Source: Clostridium sp. AN503 (GTDB lineage: Bacteria > Bacillota > Clostridia > Lachnospirales > Lachnospiraceae). Taken from it: 64,000 bases of DNA. The stretch is from contig NZ_JBFDTP010000002.1 of assembly GCF_040719375.1 (NCBI RefSeq), positions 248,001-312,000 of the forward strand. Direction: 5' to 3'. A model generated the notes under the pieces. The model had not been told where the DNA came from and searched no databases. It saw only the letters and a list, made by a program, of their open reading frames with translations. How positions within the stretch are numbered: the stretch's first letter is position 1; each line of letters begins with the position of its first letter. Positions 42,504 through 50,961 of the stretch are shown piece after piece. Both the position numbers and the translations under genes were made by a program.

Positions 42504-43996
42504 TGAGTGAACCAATTTTGCGTTTGGAGAACATCTGTAAGAGCTTCTTTGGGGTGCAGGTGCTCTATGATATCTCCCTTGAACTGTATGAGGGGGAGGT
42601 CCTGGGGCTTGTGGGAGAGAACGGAGCCGGAAAATCCACGATGATGAACGTGGTGGGCGGAGTGCTTCCCGGTGACAGCGGGACGATGTACGTGAATGGG
42701 AAGGAGTATAAGCCTTCAAGCCCGAGGATGGCAACGGAAGCCGGCATCGGTTTCATCCATCAGGAGCTGAGCCTGTTCACCAATTTAAGCGTGGCGGAGA
42801 ATATTTTTATAGATGATTACCCGAAGAAATTTGCAGGCTTCATTGACAAGAAAGAAACCTGCAGCAGAACGAAGGGATTTTTGGAGCGTTACCATGTAGA
42901 TGTTAAGAATCCCAACACGGTTGTGGGCAGCCTGTCCATGGGTACCAGGCAGATGATCGAGATACTAAAAGCCCTGGTCAAGGAGGCGAAGATCCTGATC
43001 TTTGACGAGCCGACCACATCCCTTTCGGGGCGTGAGAAGGAAACGCTTTTTGAGACAATCCGGGAACTTAAAAAATCTGGATATTCCATCGTTTATATCT
43101 CCCATATCCTGGAGGACGTGCTGCTTTTGAGCGACCGGATCAGCGTACTGAGGGACGGGCATGTGATCAGGACGGACCGGACCGCCAACTGGACGAAGGA
43201 AGAGATGATCCGCCAGATGGTGGGACGCGATATGAAGCAGGTATATCCGGAAGTGCAAAAGACCATCGGCAGCGAGACCGTTCTGGAGACAAAGGGGCTT
43301 TGCTGTGCGGGTTTTGTGAAAGACGTCTCTCTACAGCTCAAAAAGGGTGAGATACTGGGAATGTTTGGCCTTATGGGGGCCGGCCGCTCCGAGGTGGCAA
43401 GGGCTGTCTTCGGCGTGGATCCTATAGAGAGCGGAGAGGTGATCATAAAGGGAACGCCGTTTACAAGGATCACGCCGGAGCTCTGTATCCGGAATAAAAT
43501 GGCGTTTGTCACGGAAAACAGGCGGGAGGAAGGACTTTTGATGCCCAAAACCGTGTGTGAGAACGCAGCGCTTGTACTGGAACGGGATCTGGTGGGGCGG
43601 CTGGGGATCATCGATGTGGCCCGGGAGGAGCAGATGACAGAAAAAGCGATCAGCGAGATGGGCGTAAAGTCTGCGGATCCCCGAACCCAGGCGGTCAACA
43701 GTCTGTCGGGCGGAAACCAGCAGAAGGTGGTCGTGGGCAAATGGGTGGTCACAGAGCCGGAGATCCTGATCGTGGACGAGCCTACAAGAGGCATCGACGT
43801 GGGGGCGAAGTATGAGATATACAAGCTGTTAAAAGGGCTGGCAGCCAGAGGCGCGGCTATCCTGTTCATATCCTCGGAGATGGAGGAGCTGATGGGGATG
43901 TGCGACAGCATCATCGCCATGAAGGACGGCGTGATCTCCGGGCGCGTGGATCGATCGGAGTTCAGCCAGGAAAATATTGGCACACTGGCTTTATAG
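42500..43996 (+). CDS. ABC transporter ATPase, RbsA-like (two nucleotide-binding domains)
   Basis: A 498-residue double ATPase. Domain 1 has Walker A GENGAGKST, signature VGSLSMGTRQM and Walker B ILIFDEPTTSL. Domain 2 has the degenerate Walker A GLMGAGRSE usual for this family, signature NSLSGGNQQKV and Walker B ILIVDEPTRGIDVG. It powers the importer. The start at 42500 overlaps the permease stop; the previous in-frame region lies within the permease gene and is not needed. Confidence 0.93.
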   Translation: MMSEPILRLENICKSFFGVQVLYDISLELYEGEVLGLVGENGAGKSTMMNVVGGVLPGDSGTMYVNGKEYKPSSPRMATEAGIGFIHQELSLFTNLSVAENIFIDDYPKKFAGFIDKKETCSRTKGFLERYHVDVKNPNTVVGSLSMGTRQMIEILKALVKEAKILIFDEPTTSLSGREKETLFETIRELKKSGYSIVYISHILEDVLLLSDRISVLRDGHVIRTDRTANWTKEEMIRQMVGRDMKQVYPEVQKTIGSETVLETKGLCCAGFVKDVSLQLKKGEILGMFGLMGAGRSEVARAVFGVDPIESGEVIIKGTPFTRITPELCIRNKMAFVTENRREEGLLMPKTVCENAALVLERDLVGRLGIIDVAREEQMTEKAISEMGVKSADPRTQAVNSLSGGNQQKVVVGKWVVTEPEILIVDEPTRGIDVGAKYEIYKLLKGLAARGAAILFISSEMEELMGMCDSIIAMKDGVISGRVDRSEFSQENIGTLAL

Positions 43997-44012
43997 GGAG
44001 GAGAGGTTACAG

Positions 44013-44996
44013 ATGGGAAATGTGAAGGTTTCTGAGTGGACGGCAAAAGACATCCTTGTGAAGTACGGCGTATACCTCATCCTGGTAGTTTTGATGGTCG
44101 TTTTCAGTTTTGTCAATAAAAAGTTCCTTACCTTTGATAATTTTATGCTGATGCTCCAGCAGCTGGCGCCGTTTGGGATTGCAGTGATCGGAATGACGTT
44201 TGTCCTGATCACGGCCGGGATTGATATTTCTGTAGGCCGGATCATGTTTATTTCCGGCGTGGTGGTCGGCGAGGTGCTCACGAGGCTGCCGGCGCAGGTG
44301 GCGGAGTCTCCATTTGTCATCGTGATCTGCACGTTGATCGTTATGCTGGTGGGAGCGGCTTTTGGGCTGGCAAACGGGCTGCTGATCACAAAGATGAAGA
44401 TCTATCCTTTCATCGCAACGCTGATCATGGGCTACATAGCAAGAGGGCTTGGGCTTTCCATAGCCGGGATCACAAAATATGATGTGAGCGTTCTTGGAAA
44501 GGTGACAAATGCCAGGATCGCCGGCGTTCCCGTGGCGTTTATCATCTTTATCATCCTGGCGGCGGGCATGAACTTTGTGCTGAGGAATACGAAATTTGGA
44601 CGGCACACCATGGCGATCGGGAACAATCCCCATGCGGCGGAACAGATCGGGATCAATGTGACCAGGCATAAGATCATCATCTATGTTCTGTGCGGAATCT
44701 TCGCTGCAGTTGGAGGGATGTTCTCGGCAGGCCAGATCAGCGAGGTGTTTACGACCTTTGGTGAGAACAACGAGTTTCAGATCATATCAGCAACGGTCAT
44801 AGGAGGGACCAGCCTGTTTGGCGGCAGGGGGACAATCCTTCCGGGGGCGATCTTTGGAGTGCTGCTGATCCAGGTGGTTTTAAACGGATTATCCATGATG
44901 AATGCGTCGGTGTATGTATTCAATATTGTGAGGGGCGTCATTATCTTTATTGCGGTGGCTTTGGACTGTATCAACTATAAAGGAGAATTGAGGTAG
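44013..44996 (+). CDS. ABC transporter permease, RbsC-like, second subunit
   Basis: A 327-residue permease, distinct from the one at 41505. FGIAVIGMTFVLITAGIDIS is the conserved region near residue 60, RNTKFGRHTMAIGNNPHAAE is the family signature, and VIGGTSLFGGRGTILPGAIF closes the core. Two different permeases imply a heterodimeric channel. ATG 44013 follows GGGAGGAGAGG; it ends three bases before the next start. Confidence 0.9.
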   Translation: MGNVKVSEWTAKDILVKYGVYLILVVLMVVFSFVNKKFLTFDNFMLMLQQLAPFGIAVIGMTFVLITAGIDISVGRIMFISGVVVGEVLTRLPAQVAESPFVIVICTLIVMLVGAAFGLANGLLITKMKIYPFIATLIMGYIARGLGLSIAGITKYDVSVLGKVTNARIAGVPVAFIIFIILAAGMNFVLRNTKFGRHTMAIGNNPHAAEQIGINVTRHKIIIYVLCGIFAAVGGMFSAGQISEVFTTFGENNEFQIISATVIGGTSLFGGRGTILPGAIFGVLLIQVVLNGLSMMNASVYVFNIVRGVIIFIAVALDCINYKGELR

Positions 44997-44999
44997 CAG

Positions 45000-46172
45000 A
45001 TGGAAAGAATATGTATTCCCGATCATGAATTTAAGGAGAGGGTGAGGAAGGCTCAGCTGGCTATGGCGGCGGAGGGCGTGGATATCCTGTTTGCGTTTGC
45101 CAACGAAGCGGAGCCTCAGTTTGTGAGATATTTGAGCGATTACTGGCCGTCTTTTGAAACTGCGGCTGTCATGATGGGGCAGAAGGGGGAACCGGTCCTG
45201 TTGATCGGTCCGGAAAGCCTGACATTTGCGTCGGACCGTTCCAGGATACCGGACATCCGCCGGGTGAAATGCCTGCGGGAGTCCTCCAACCCGGAATATC
45301 CCGGACATAAGCTCGATACCATAGCGGAAGCGATCGAGAGCGTGAGGAGCGGGCCGGTCAGACGGCTGGCGGTAGCCGGATACAATCTGGTGCCGAAGAT
45401 CGTGTATGATGATCTGCGGGAAGCCCTTGACGAGCTGGGCGGCGGCGAGATCGTAAGAGGGGATCAGATCATCATGGATCTCAGGATGGTCAAGTCGGAG
45501 AATGAGATCGCCTGTCTGAAAAAAGCCGGGGAGATTACGGTGAACGCACTCAAAAAGGTCCTGGAGAATATCAGGCCGGGGATGACGGAGCAGCAGGTCT
45601 GCGGGATCGCCATGGGGGAGATGTTGGCGCAGGGAGCAGAGAGCGAGGCTTATCCCTTCTGGGCGCTGGCCGGGCAGGGAAGCGACCAGGCCATCAGCAG
45701 GCCAAGGGCCAAGGTGATCGAAAAGCACGATTATGTCCATCTGGGGGTAGCTGCACGATATGAAGGTTATGCTGCGACTATCGGGCGCGGAGTGTTTTTC
45801 GGGGAACCGGACGCCTGGGTTCTGGATGCCATGAAAGCGGGCTATGAGGCCGCCGCAGTGGTGGAGGAACAGCTGTTTGACGGGAACAATGCGGGGACAG
45901 TTGCAAAACGCTATGTGGAGTCCCTAAAAAAGACAGGCCATGACCAGTATCTTCTGTACGGCCCCTGCCATGCCACAGGGTTGATGGAAGGGGAGCCGCC
46001 ATGGATCGAGACCAATTCTGATTACGTGATCCATGAAAATATGTGTTATTGTATCGACATATTTATGGGAGACGGCAAAGGGAAAGGGCTGCGTGTGGAA
46101 GAGAGCGTGAGGGTTGGAAAGGAACGGGCGGATATCTATACGCCGTTCCCGAGAGAGATCATACGCCTGTAA
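45000..46172 (+). CDS. M24/creatinase-fold protein without canonical metal ligands, copy 1
   Basis: A 390-residue protein with the N-terminal creatinase domain (residues 1-140) and C-terminal pita-bread domain of the M24 family. Xaa-Pro peptidases use two Asp, one His and two Glu as metal ligands. Here the first Asp region reads DYVHLGVAARYEGYAATIGR (His and Ala in the two Asp places), the His is kept in GPCHATGL, the first Glu is Asp in MCYCIDIFMGD and the last Glu is kept in LRVEESVRV. This loss of the Asp pair resembles creatinase, which is metal-free and hydrolyses C-N bonds. The gene starts four bases after the permease gene. Confidence 0.8.
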   Translation: MERICIPDHEFKERVRKAQLAMAAEGVDILFAFANEAEPQFVRYLSDYWPSFETAAVMMGQKGEPVLLIGPESLTFASDRSRIPDIRRVKCLRESSNPEYPGHKLDTIAEAIESVRSGPVRRLAVAGYNLVPKIVYDDLREALDELGGGEIVRGDQIIMDLRMVKSENEIACLKKAGEITVNALKKVLENIRPGMTEQQVCGIAMGEMLAQGAESEAYPFWALAGQGSDQAISRPRAKVIEKHDYVHLGVAARYEGYAATIGRGVFFGEPDAWVLDAMKAGYEAAAVVEEQLFDGNNAGTVAKRYVESLKKTGHDQYLLYGPCHATGLMEGEPPWIETNSDYVIHENMCYCIDIFMGDGKGKGLRVEESVRVGKERADIYTPFPREIIRL

Positions 46173-46189
46173 GGGAAAAAGGAGAACGT

Positions 46190-47377
46190 ATGGCTGAGAG
46201 AGCAAAAATAAGCAGGGATGAATTTAAAGAACGGATTGAGGTCATCCGGGCGCGGATGAGGGCGGAAGGCGTGGATGCCCTTTTCGTATACGGGGACGAA
46301 TTCCGGAGAGAAAACTTGAGATATGTGTGCAACTACTGGCCGATCTTTGACCGGGGCGCTTTCCTGATCCCGATGCAGGGCGAACCGATCCTGCTGGCGG
46401 CGCCGGAGAGCATCACCGTTGCCCAGGAGATGACTCCCTGGAGTGATTTAAGAAATGTTCCGGATCTGTGCGCCGCCTATGTGGAGGACACGATCGATTA
46501 TCCGCTGGCGTCCTACTGGAGCTTTTCTGCGCTGGCTGAGGAGCTGAAGGGGAGAGGTGCCTTCCGATGCCTGGGCGTGGTTGGGGTGGATGCCATGTGC
46601 TATGATCTTTATCTGTCGGTTGAGAGGGGCTTTGGCTGCCGGATCGTGAATATGGACCATATGTTTTATCAGATGCGGGAGATCAAGAGCGAAGCGGAGC
46701 AGGCATGTATGAAGGAAGCGGGACGGATTGCCCAGGAAGGGATCCGGGCGCTGCTGGAAGCGGATATTGTGGGCATGAGCGAGACCGGGGTGTGCGGGAT
46801 CGCGGAGCAGGCAGCGCGGGCGGCCGGGGCTGAGGCGGTCGTATTTACCCTCTGCTCCTCCGGGGACCGGACGAACTACGTGGTTCCCAGGGCCTCCACC
46901 TCGAAGAAGATCGAGGATGGGGATATGGTTTCCTTTGGGCTTGCGGTGATGTATGAGGGATACACAGCCACCTGCCAGATCCCCTTTGGAGCGGGCAGCT
47001 GCAGCGAAGAGAGCAGGAGGGTCATAGACACGCTGATCGGGGCGTGGAAAAAGGGGCTTCCGGAGCTTAAGCCGGGCAATCCCATGAAGAATTTTGTGTC
47101 TGCTGTCAGGGACTATTTCCGGGAAAAAGGGCTGGAGGAGTATGACGTGTATCCGCCGCTCCATGGCTCCGGCCTCGCAGAGGCGGAAAACCCCTATCCA
47201 GATGAGAACACAGACCGGTGCTTTGAGGAGGGTATGGTCTTTAATACGGATATCAGCCTGTTTGGCGCTCCGGGCGATAGCAACCGCATCGAGGCCGGCT
47301 ATATCATCACGGCGGATGGGTGCGAGCCGATCACTCCCTTTGTGGATGAGTATTGCCTGAAATGGCTCAACGGCTGA
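46190..47377 (+). CDS. M24/creatinase-fold protein without canonical metal ligands, copy 2
   Basis: A 395-residue paralogue of the preceding protein (shared FKERxxxxxxxMxxEGVDxLF start, YWP-F, MREIKSEAEQAC). Its metal region reads DGDMVSFGLAVMYEGYTATC, again lacking both Asp, with LHGSGLAEAE keeping the His, MVFNTDISLFG with Asp for Glu and NRIEAGYI keeping the last Glu. Both proteins may form a heterodimer, as active sites of this fold often include the partner's N-domain. ATG 46190 follows AAGGAGAAC, 17 bases after copy 1. Substrate unknown. Confidence 0.8.
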   Translation: MAERAKISRDEFKERIEVIRARMRAEGVDALFVYGDEFRRENLRYVCNYWPIFDRGAFLIPMQGEPILLAAPESITVAQEMTPWSDLRNVPDLCAAYVEDTIDYPLASYWSFSALAEELKGRGAFRCLGVVGVDAMCYDLYLSVERGFGCRIVNMDHMFYQMREIKSEAEQACMKEAGRIAQEGIRALLEADIVGMSETGVCGIAEQAARAAGAEAVVFTLCSSGDRTNYVVPRASTSKKIEDGDMVSFGLAVMYEGYTATCQIPFGAGSCSEESRRVIDTLIGAWKKGLPELKPGNPMKNFVSAVRDYFREKGLEEYDVYPPLHGSGLAEAENPYPDENTDRCFEEGMVFNTDISLFGAPGDSNRIEAGYIITADGCEPITPFVDEYCLKWLNG

Positions 47378-48570
47378 TTCTGACCGCGGCGGCAGGCTGC
47401 TGCTTCTTTCTGGGATTTGAGAGCGGGAGCTATCAGTATGTGCTGGTAAAGGCTGCTGCCGAATTCAAAGTAAATGCGTTTGTTATGGGAGCTTTTGTGG
47501 CGGTCCAGTTTCTGGCTTCCATGATTTCCCCCGCCCTGTGCGGGGGACTGGCCGACCGGTATGGGAGAAAACGGATATTTGGCCTGTTTACGGGGATTTT
47601 CACTTTGGGCTGCCTGTGGGTTTTTGTCTCAAAAGGAGCGGCGGTATTTGCTCTGGGGATTTTTGTGACAGGGTTTGGCTACAGCATGTGTGAGAGCCTG
47701 GCTTCCGTAGTGGCTGCGGAGGAAACAAAACGGTGCCCGGACGGCGTGGTGAATCTTATACAGTCTGCATTTAGCTTTGGGGCGGTTACGGGCCCCTGGG
47801 CGGCTGATTTTATCATAAGGGTGTGGAGGCTTGACTGGCGTTTTGTGTTTCTGACAGCCGGTGTGGGCAGCGGGCTGATGGCGGTCCTGCTGGCTCTTGG
47901 GAGAAAAGGGGCTTCAGACGGGAGGGCGTCCTGGAGCCGTGCCAGTGAGGCGCGGAATCGAAAACACCGAAAACCAGGGAATGCTTTGGATCATCCGTTT
48001 GCGTTTGGGGGAAGCCTCTGGGTATTGGCTGTTCTCATGTTTGGATATTCCATGATAGAAACAGGCGGGATTTATTTTATCGGCACGCTGCAGGGCAGCC
48101 TGGGCGGAGGCAGGGAGAGCGCCTGGGGGATTTCGGCTGTCTGGCTGAGCATGACGGTGGGGCGTCTGATCGCTTCCAGAATAAGAATGAAAAGGCTTCC
48201 CGTGATTGCAGGAGGTTTTTTTGCAGCCTCATCTGCCATATTGGGACTTTCCTTTTGCGGCAGCGACCAGGCGGGCGGAGCCTGGATGATGACGGGGCTT
48301 TGTGCGGCCATGGGCATGTCCATGGGGCCTGTTTGGCCTGCGCTGGTCAGCTGCGCCATTGAACGGTATCCGCAAAAGGCGGCGCTGGCTGCCAGCAGGA
48401 TGGTTATGGCGGGCAGCGCTGGCGGGGCGGTGATGCCGCTTTTCATGGGAGCGGTGACGGATGCGTATGGAGTGCGGACGGCTTACTGGATGGCAGCGGC
48501 GGTTGGGGCCGCAGCCTGTGGGACCGCCTGTTTGTGGGGACTGAAAAAGACGCTGTGTAAAAGCAAGTGA
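47362..48570 (+). CDS. Major facilitator superfamily transporter
   Basis: A 402-residue MFS protein with twelve predicted helices and a basic central loop (residues 185-210, RKGASDGRASWSRASEARNR). The first cytoplasmic loop carries GGLADRYGRKRIFG, the MFS signature. It begins inside the last codons of the M24 copy 2 gene (15-base overlap), so translation is coupled. As the operon already has an ABC importer, this protein may export a product. Confidence 0.87.
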   Translation: MAQRLILTAAAGCCFFLGFESGSYQYVLVKAAAEFKVNAFVMGAFVAVQFLASMISPALCGGLADRYGRKRIFGLFTGIFTLGCLWVFVSKGAAVFALGIFVTGFGYSMCESLASVVAAEETKRCPDGVVNLIQSAFSFGAVTGPWAADFIIRVWRLDWRFVFLTAGVGSGLMAVLLALGRKGASDGRASWSRASEARNRKHRKPGNALDHPFAFGGSLWVLAVLMFGYSMIETGGIYFIGTLQGSLGGGRESAWGISAVWLSMTVGRLIASRIRMKRLPVIAGGFFAASSAILGLSFCGSDQAGGAWMMTGLCAAMGMSMGPVWPALVSCAIERYPQKAALAASRMVMAGSAGGAVMPLFMGAVTDAYGVRTAYWMAAAVGAAACGTACLWGLKKTLCKSK

Positions 48571-48585
48571 GAAGGGAGCTGGAAA

Positions 48586-49482
48586 ATGGATTTTAAGCTG
48601 AAGAGAGAGCAGATCGAAGACTGGTGCAGGATACCGGCCAGGCAGCTGATGGATCGGGACGACTTAAATATGGAACTTCATGTGGAGAAGACCAAAGCTG
48701 AGACGATGGAGTATATTGGAAACCTTATGGCAGATGAGGTGATTCAAAACAATAAAATGGGGAGAGTCACCAGATGGATCCTTCCTGCGGGGCCGATGGA
48801 GGAATACAATACATTTATCAGAAGGGTCAATGGGGAGAGAATCAGTCTTAAAAACCTTTATGTTTTCCATATGGATGAATTTCTGGACTGGGAAGGGCGC
48901 CCTTACCCGGTAGAGCTGGCTTACCGGAGCTTAAAAGGAACCATGCTGCACGGGTTTTATAACAGGATTGACGGGGAACTGAACGTGCCGGAGGAGCAGA
49001 GGATCTGGCCGGATATAAACGATATAGATGCTTTTGACAGACAGATAGAGAAAGCCGGGGGGATAGACACCATATGGGCCGGGATCGGCTGCAAGGGCCT
49101 GGTTGCATTCTGCGAGGCGCCACATTCCAGATATTACAGGATTACAGAAGAACAGTTTAAAAACAGCAGGACGCGGATCCGGGAGATCAATGAGGACACT
49201 CTGGTGGCTTTGGCGGAGCGTGAGGCGGGCGGTTTTTATGACGCGATTCCTCCTATGGCGGTGACGATCGGGATGAAGTCGATATTGTCCGCGCGCCGGG
49301 CCGTGTATATGATCACCACAGGGTCCTGGAAAAATACAGTGATCCGGATCATGCTGCTTAACAGGGAGGTGACGCTGGAATATCCGGTGACATTTATGGT
49401 GAAGCATATTCCGGAACAGATCTTATGCTGCGATGAGCGGACGCTGGACCATCCGCTTGCACACCCGGCAGCGCTTTGGTGA
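48586..49482 (+). CDS. NagB-like sugar-phosphate isomerase/deaminase family protein with altered active site
   Basis: A 298-residue protein related to glucosamine-6-phosphate deaminase. VFHMDEFLDW near residue 92 keeps the catalytic-base Asp (FNMDEY in NagB), and MAVTIGMKSILSARR matches AVTVGVGTLLDA. The central loop reads WAGIGCKGLVAFCEAPHS, where NagB has GxDGHIAFNEP: the Asp and His of the DGH triad are Lys and Leu, while the Glu remains. The N-terminal phosphate loop WILPAGPMEEY replaces GLGTGSTP. Ring opening and deamination of glucosamine 6-phosphate is therefore unlikely; another sugar-phosphate or glycosylamine conversion is possible. Confidence 0.75.
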   Translation: MDFKLKREQIEDWCRIPARQLMDRDDLNMELHVEKTKAETMEYIGNLMADEVIQNNKMGRVTRWILPAGPMEEYNTFIRRVNGERISLKNLYVFHMDEFLDWEGRPYPVELAYRSLKGTMLHGFYNRIDGELNVPEEQRIWPDINDIDAFDRQIEKAGGIDTIWAGIGCKGLVAFCEAPHSRYYRITEEQFKNSRTRIREINEDTLVALAEREAGGFYDAIPPMAVTIGMKSILSARRAVYMITTGSWKNTVIRIMLLNREVTLEYPVTFMVKHIPEQILCCDERTLDHPLAHPAALW

Positions 49483-49486
49483 GCTT

Positions 49487-50425
49487 ATGGCGGATGTGAT
49501 CGTTTTTAATAATCACGGAGTTGGGCAGAGCATCCGTCTGGAACGGCTGCCCCAGTGGGGAGAAACGGTCCAGGGTTTGGGCTGGAAGGTTGAAGAGGAT
49601 GGAGGAAAAGGTTCAAATGTGGCAGTTGCTCTGGGCCGCCTGGGTGTGGATGCTGCTTTTATGGGGAAGCTGGGGGAGGATGACTGGGGACGCCAGGGGA
49701 TTGGCTGGATGGAGGCTGCGGGGGTAGATGTCAGCCATGTCAGGACAACCCCGGAGGTCTCCACCTGCGCCGGGCTTGTCATAACCCGCAGCGATGGGCA
49801 AAATGCTATTATTGTGGGGAAAAGCAGCTCGGATTTCATGACAGAAGAGGAAATCTGCCGGGATATGGACGCGATGAAAGGAGCCAGGCTGTTTATCACG
49901 GGTTTTGAGATAGACAGGAAAAAGGCTCTGTTTGCAGCGCGCCGTGCGAAAAGCCTGGGCATGGTTACCATCCTGAATGCCAGCCCGCTGGACGGAACGG
50001 TAAAAGAGCGGCTGACGGGGATCGATATCCTGATCGTCAATGAGACAGAAGCGGGGATGATGCTGGAAGGCGGGATGGGACGGGAGGCAGAGCATAAGGC
50101 AAGGCTTCTGTCGAAGGTTTATGGGGTGAAAACAGTGATCGTCACACTGGGCGGAAAGGGCTGCGAGACCTGGGAATCCGGCAAAGAGACCTGGTTTCCT
50201 CCTGTGCCGGCGGAAGTGGTGGACACCACGGGAGCAGGAGATGGTTTCCTGGCGGCGTTTGCAGCGAATCTGGTCTGGGAAAAAAGCTTTGAGGAGGCAT
50301 GTGCCAATGCGGGAAAGTATGCGGCTTACACGACCACGAAAAAGGGCACGGTAGCTGCATATCCGCATTACCGGAAATACAGGGCAATCCTTTCGGGGCA
50401 GGACGGGCAGGCAGGAGAGAAGTGA
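49487..50425 (+). CDS. PfkB/ribokinase family sugar kinase
   Basis: A 312-residue kinase of the PfkB family. The N-terminal GGKGSNVAVALGRLG binds the sugar and VDTTGAGDGFLAAFAANL holds the anion hole and catalytic Asp. It phosphorylates a sugar or sugar derivative with ATP, probably the imported substrate or its cleavage product, giving the phosphate that the NagB-like protein then uses. ATG 49487 is four bases after the NagB-like stop with only a weak ribosome site (GGTGAG), so it depends on coupling. It is the last gene of the operon. Confidence 0.9.
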   Translation: MADVIVFNNHGVGQSIRLERLPQWGETVQGLGWKVEEDGGKGSNVAVALGRLGVDAAFMGKLGEDDWGRQGIGWMEAAGVDVSHVRTTPEVSTCAGLVITRSDGQNAIIVGKSSSDFMTEEEICRDMDAMKGARLFITGFEIDRKKALFAARRAKSLGMVTILNASPLDGTVKERLTGIDILIVNETEAGMMLEGGMGREAEHKARLLSKVYGVKTVIVTLGGKGCETWESGKETWFPPVPAEVVDTTGAGDGFLAAFAANLVWEKSFEEACANAGKYAAYTTTKKGTVAAYPHYRKYRAILSGQDGQAGEK

Positions 50426-50493
50426 TCAAGATGTCTGCATAAAAGCAGGGCGTGGCTAATAAGATGTAAAAAAGCTTTTCAGGGGAGAAGCCC

Positions 50494-50769
50494 ATGAAAG
50501 ATTATATCGAAGAACGTGCGGTAGCCATCGCCAATTACATCATAGACCACAATGCGACTGTGAGACAGACGGCGAAGAAATTTGGCATCAGCAAATCGAC
50601 GGTACATAAGGACGTGACAGACCGGCTGGAGCACATTAACCCCACTCTGGCTGCACGGGCCAGGGTAGTCCTGGATGTGAACAAGTCAGAGCGCCATATC
50701 CGCGGCGGGCTGGCTACAAGAGAGAAGTACCAGCACCGGCTGGCGATATGCAGTAAAAAGGAAGATTAG
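50494..50769 (+). CDS. spoIIID: Sporulation transcriptional regulator SpoIIID
   Basis: A 91-residue protein with the full SpoIIID pattern: YIEERAVAIANYIIDHNATV, QTAKKFGISKSTVHKDVT (helix-turn-helix), ERLHINPTLA-like text and the basic HIRGGLATREKY tail. In spore formers it controls mother-cell genes with sigma-E and sigma-K. It is strong evidence that the organism belongs to endospore-forming Firmicutes. Ribosome site AGGGGAG precedes the ATG; a terminator follows at 50797. Confidence 0.95.
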   Translation: MKDYIEERAVAIANYIIDHNATVRQTAKKFGISKSTVHKDVTDRLEHINPTLAARARVVLDVNKSERHIRGGLATREKYQHRLAICSKKED

Positions 50770-50796
50770 TATTAGGTCAGTATTGGCATGACAGCG

Positions 50797-50834
50797 GGGG
50801 CAGAAGGCCGGAGAGAAGGCCTTTTGCCCCTTTT
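50797..50834 (+). terminator. Terminator of spoIIID
   Basis: GGGGCAGAAGGCC pairs with GGCCTTTTGCCCC (one mismatch) around a short loop, followed by TTTT (50831-50834). Confidence 0.85.
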
Positions 50835-50961
50835 GTCTGCCGATGCCGTGTAAGGGTGCGGCAGTCAGTGGATGAAAACGCAAAAAAGCTTGATTTTTTT
50901 ACCAGGATGTTTTATGTTGTGAATGTTATATATACAGTTCATAGATACAGAGGTAAAAAGC

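Noticed and set aside
43093..44046. Reverse-strand open frame of 317 codons
   Set aside because: Antisense to the ABC ATPase gene with intact Walker motifs on the forward strand.
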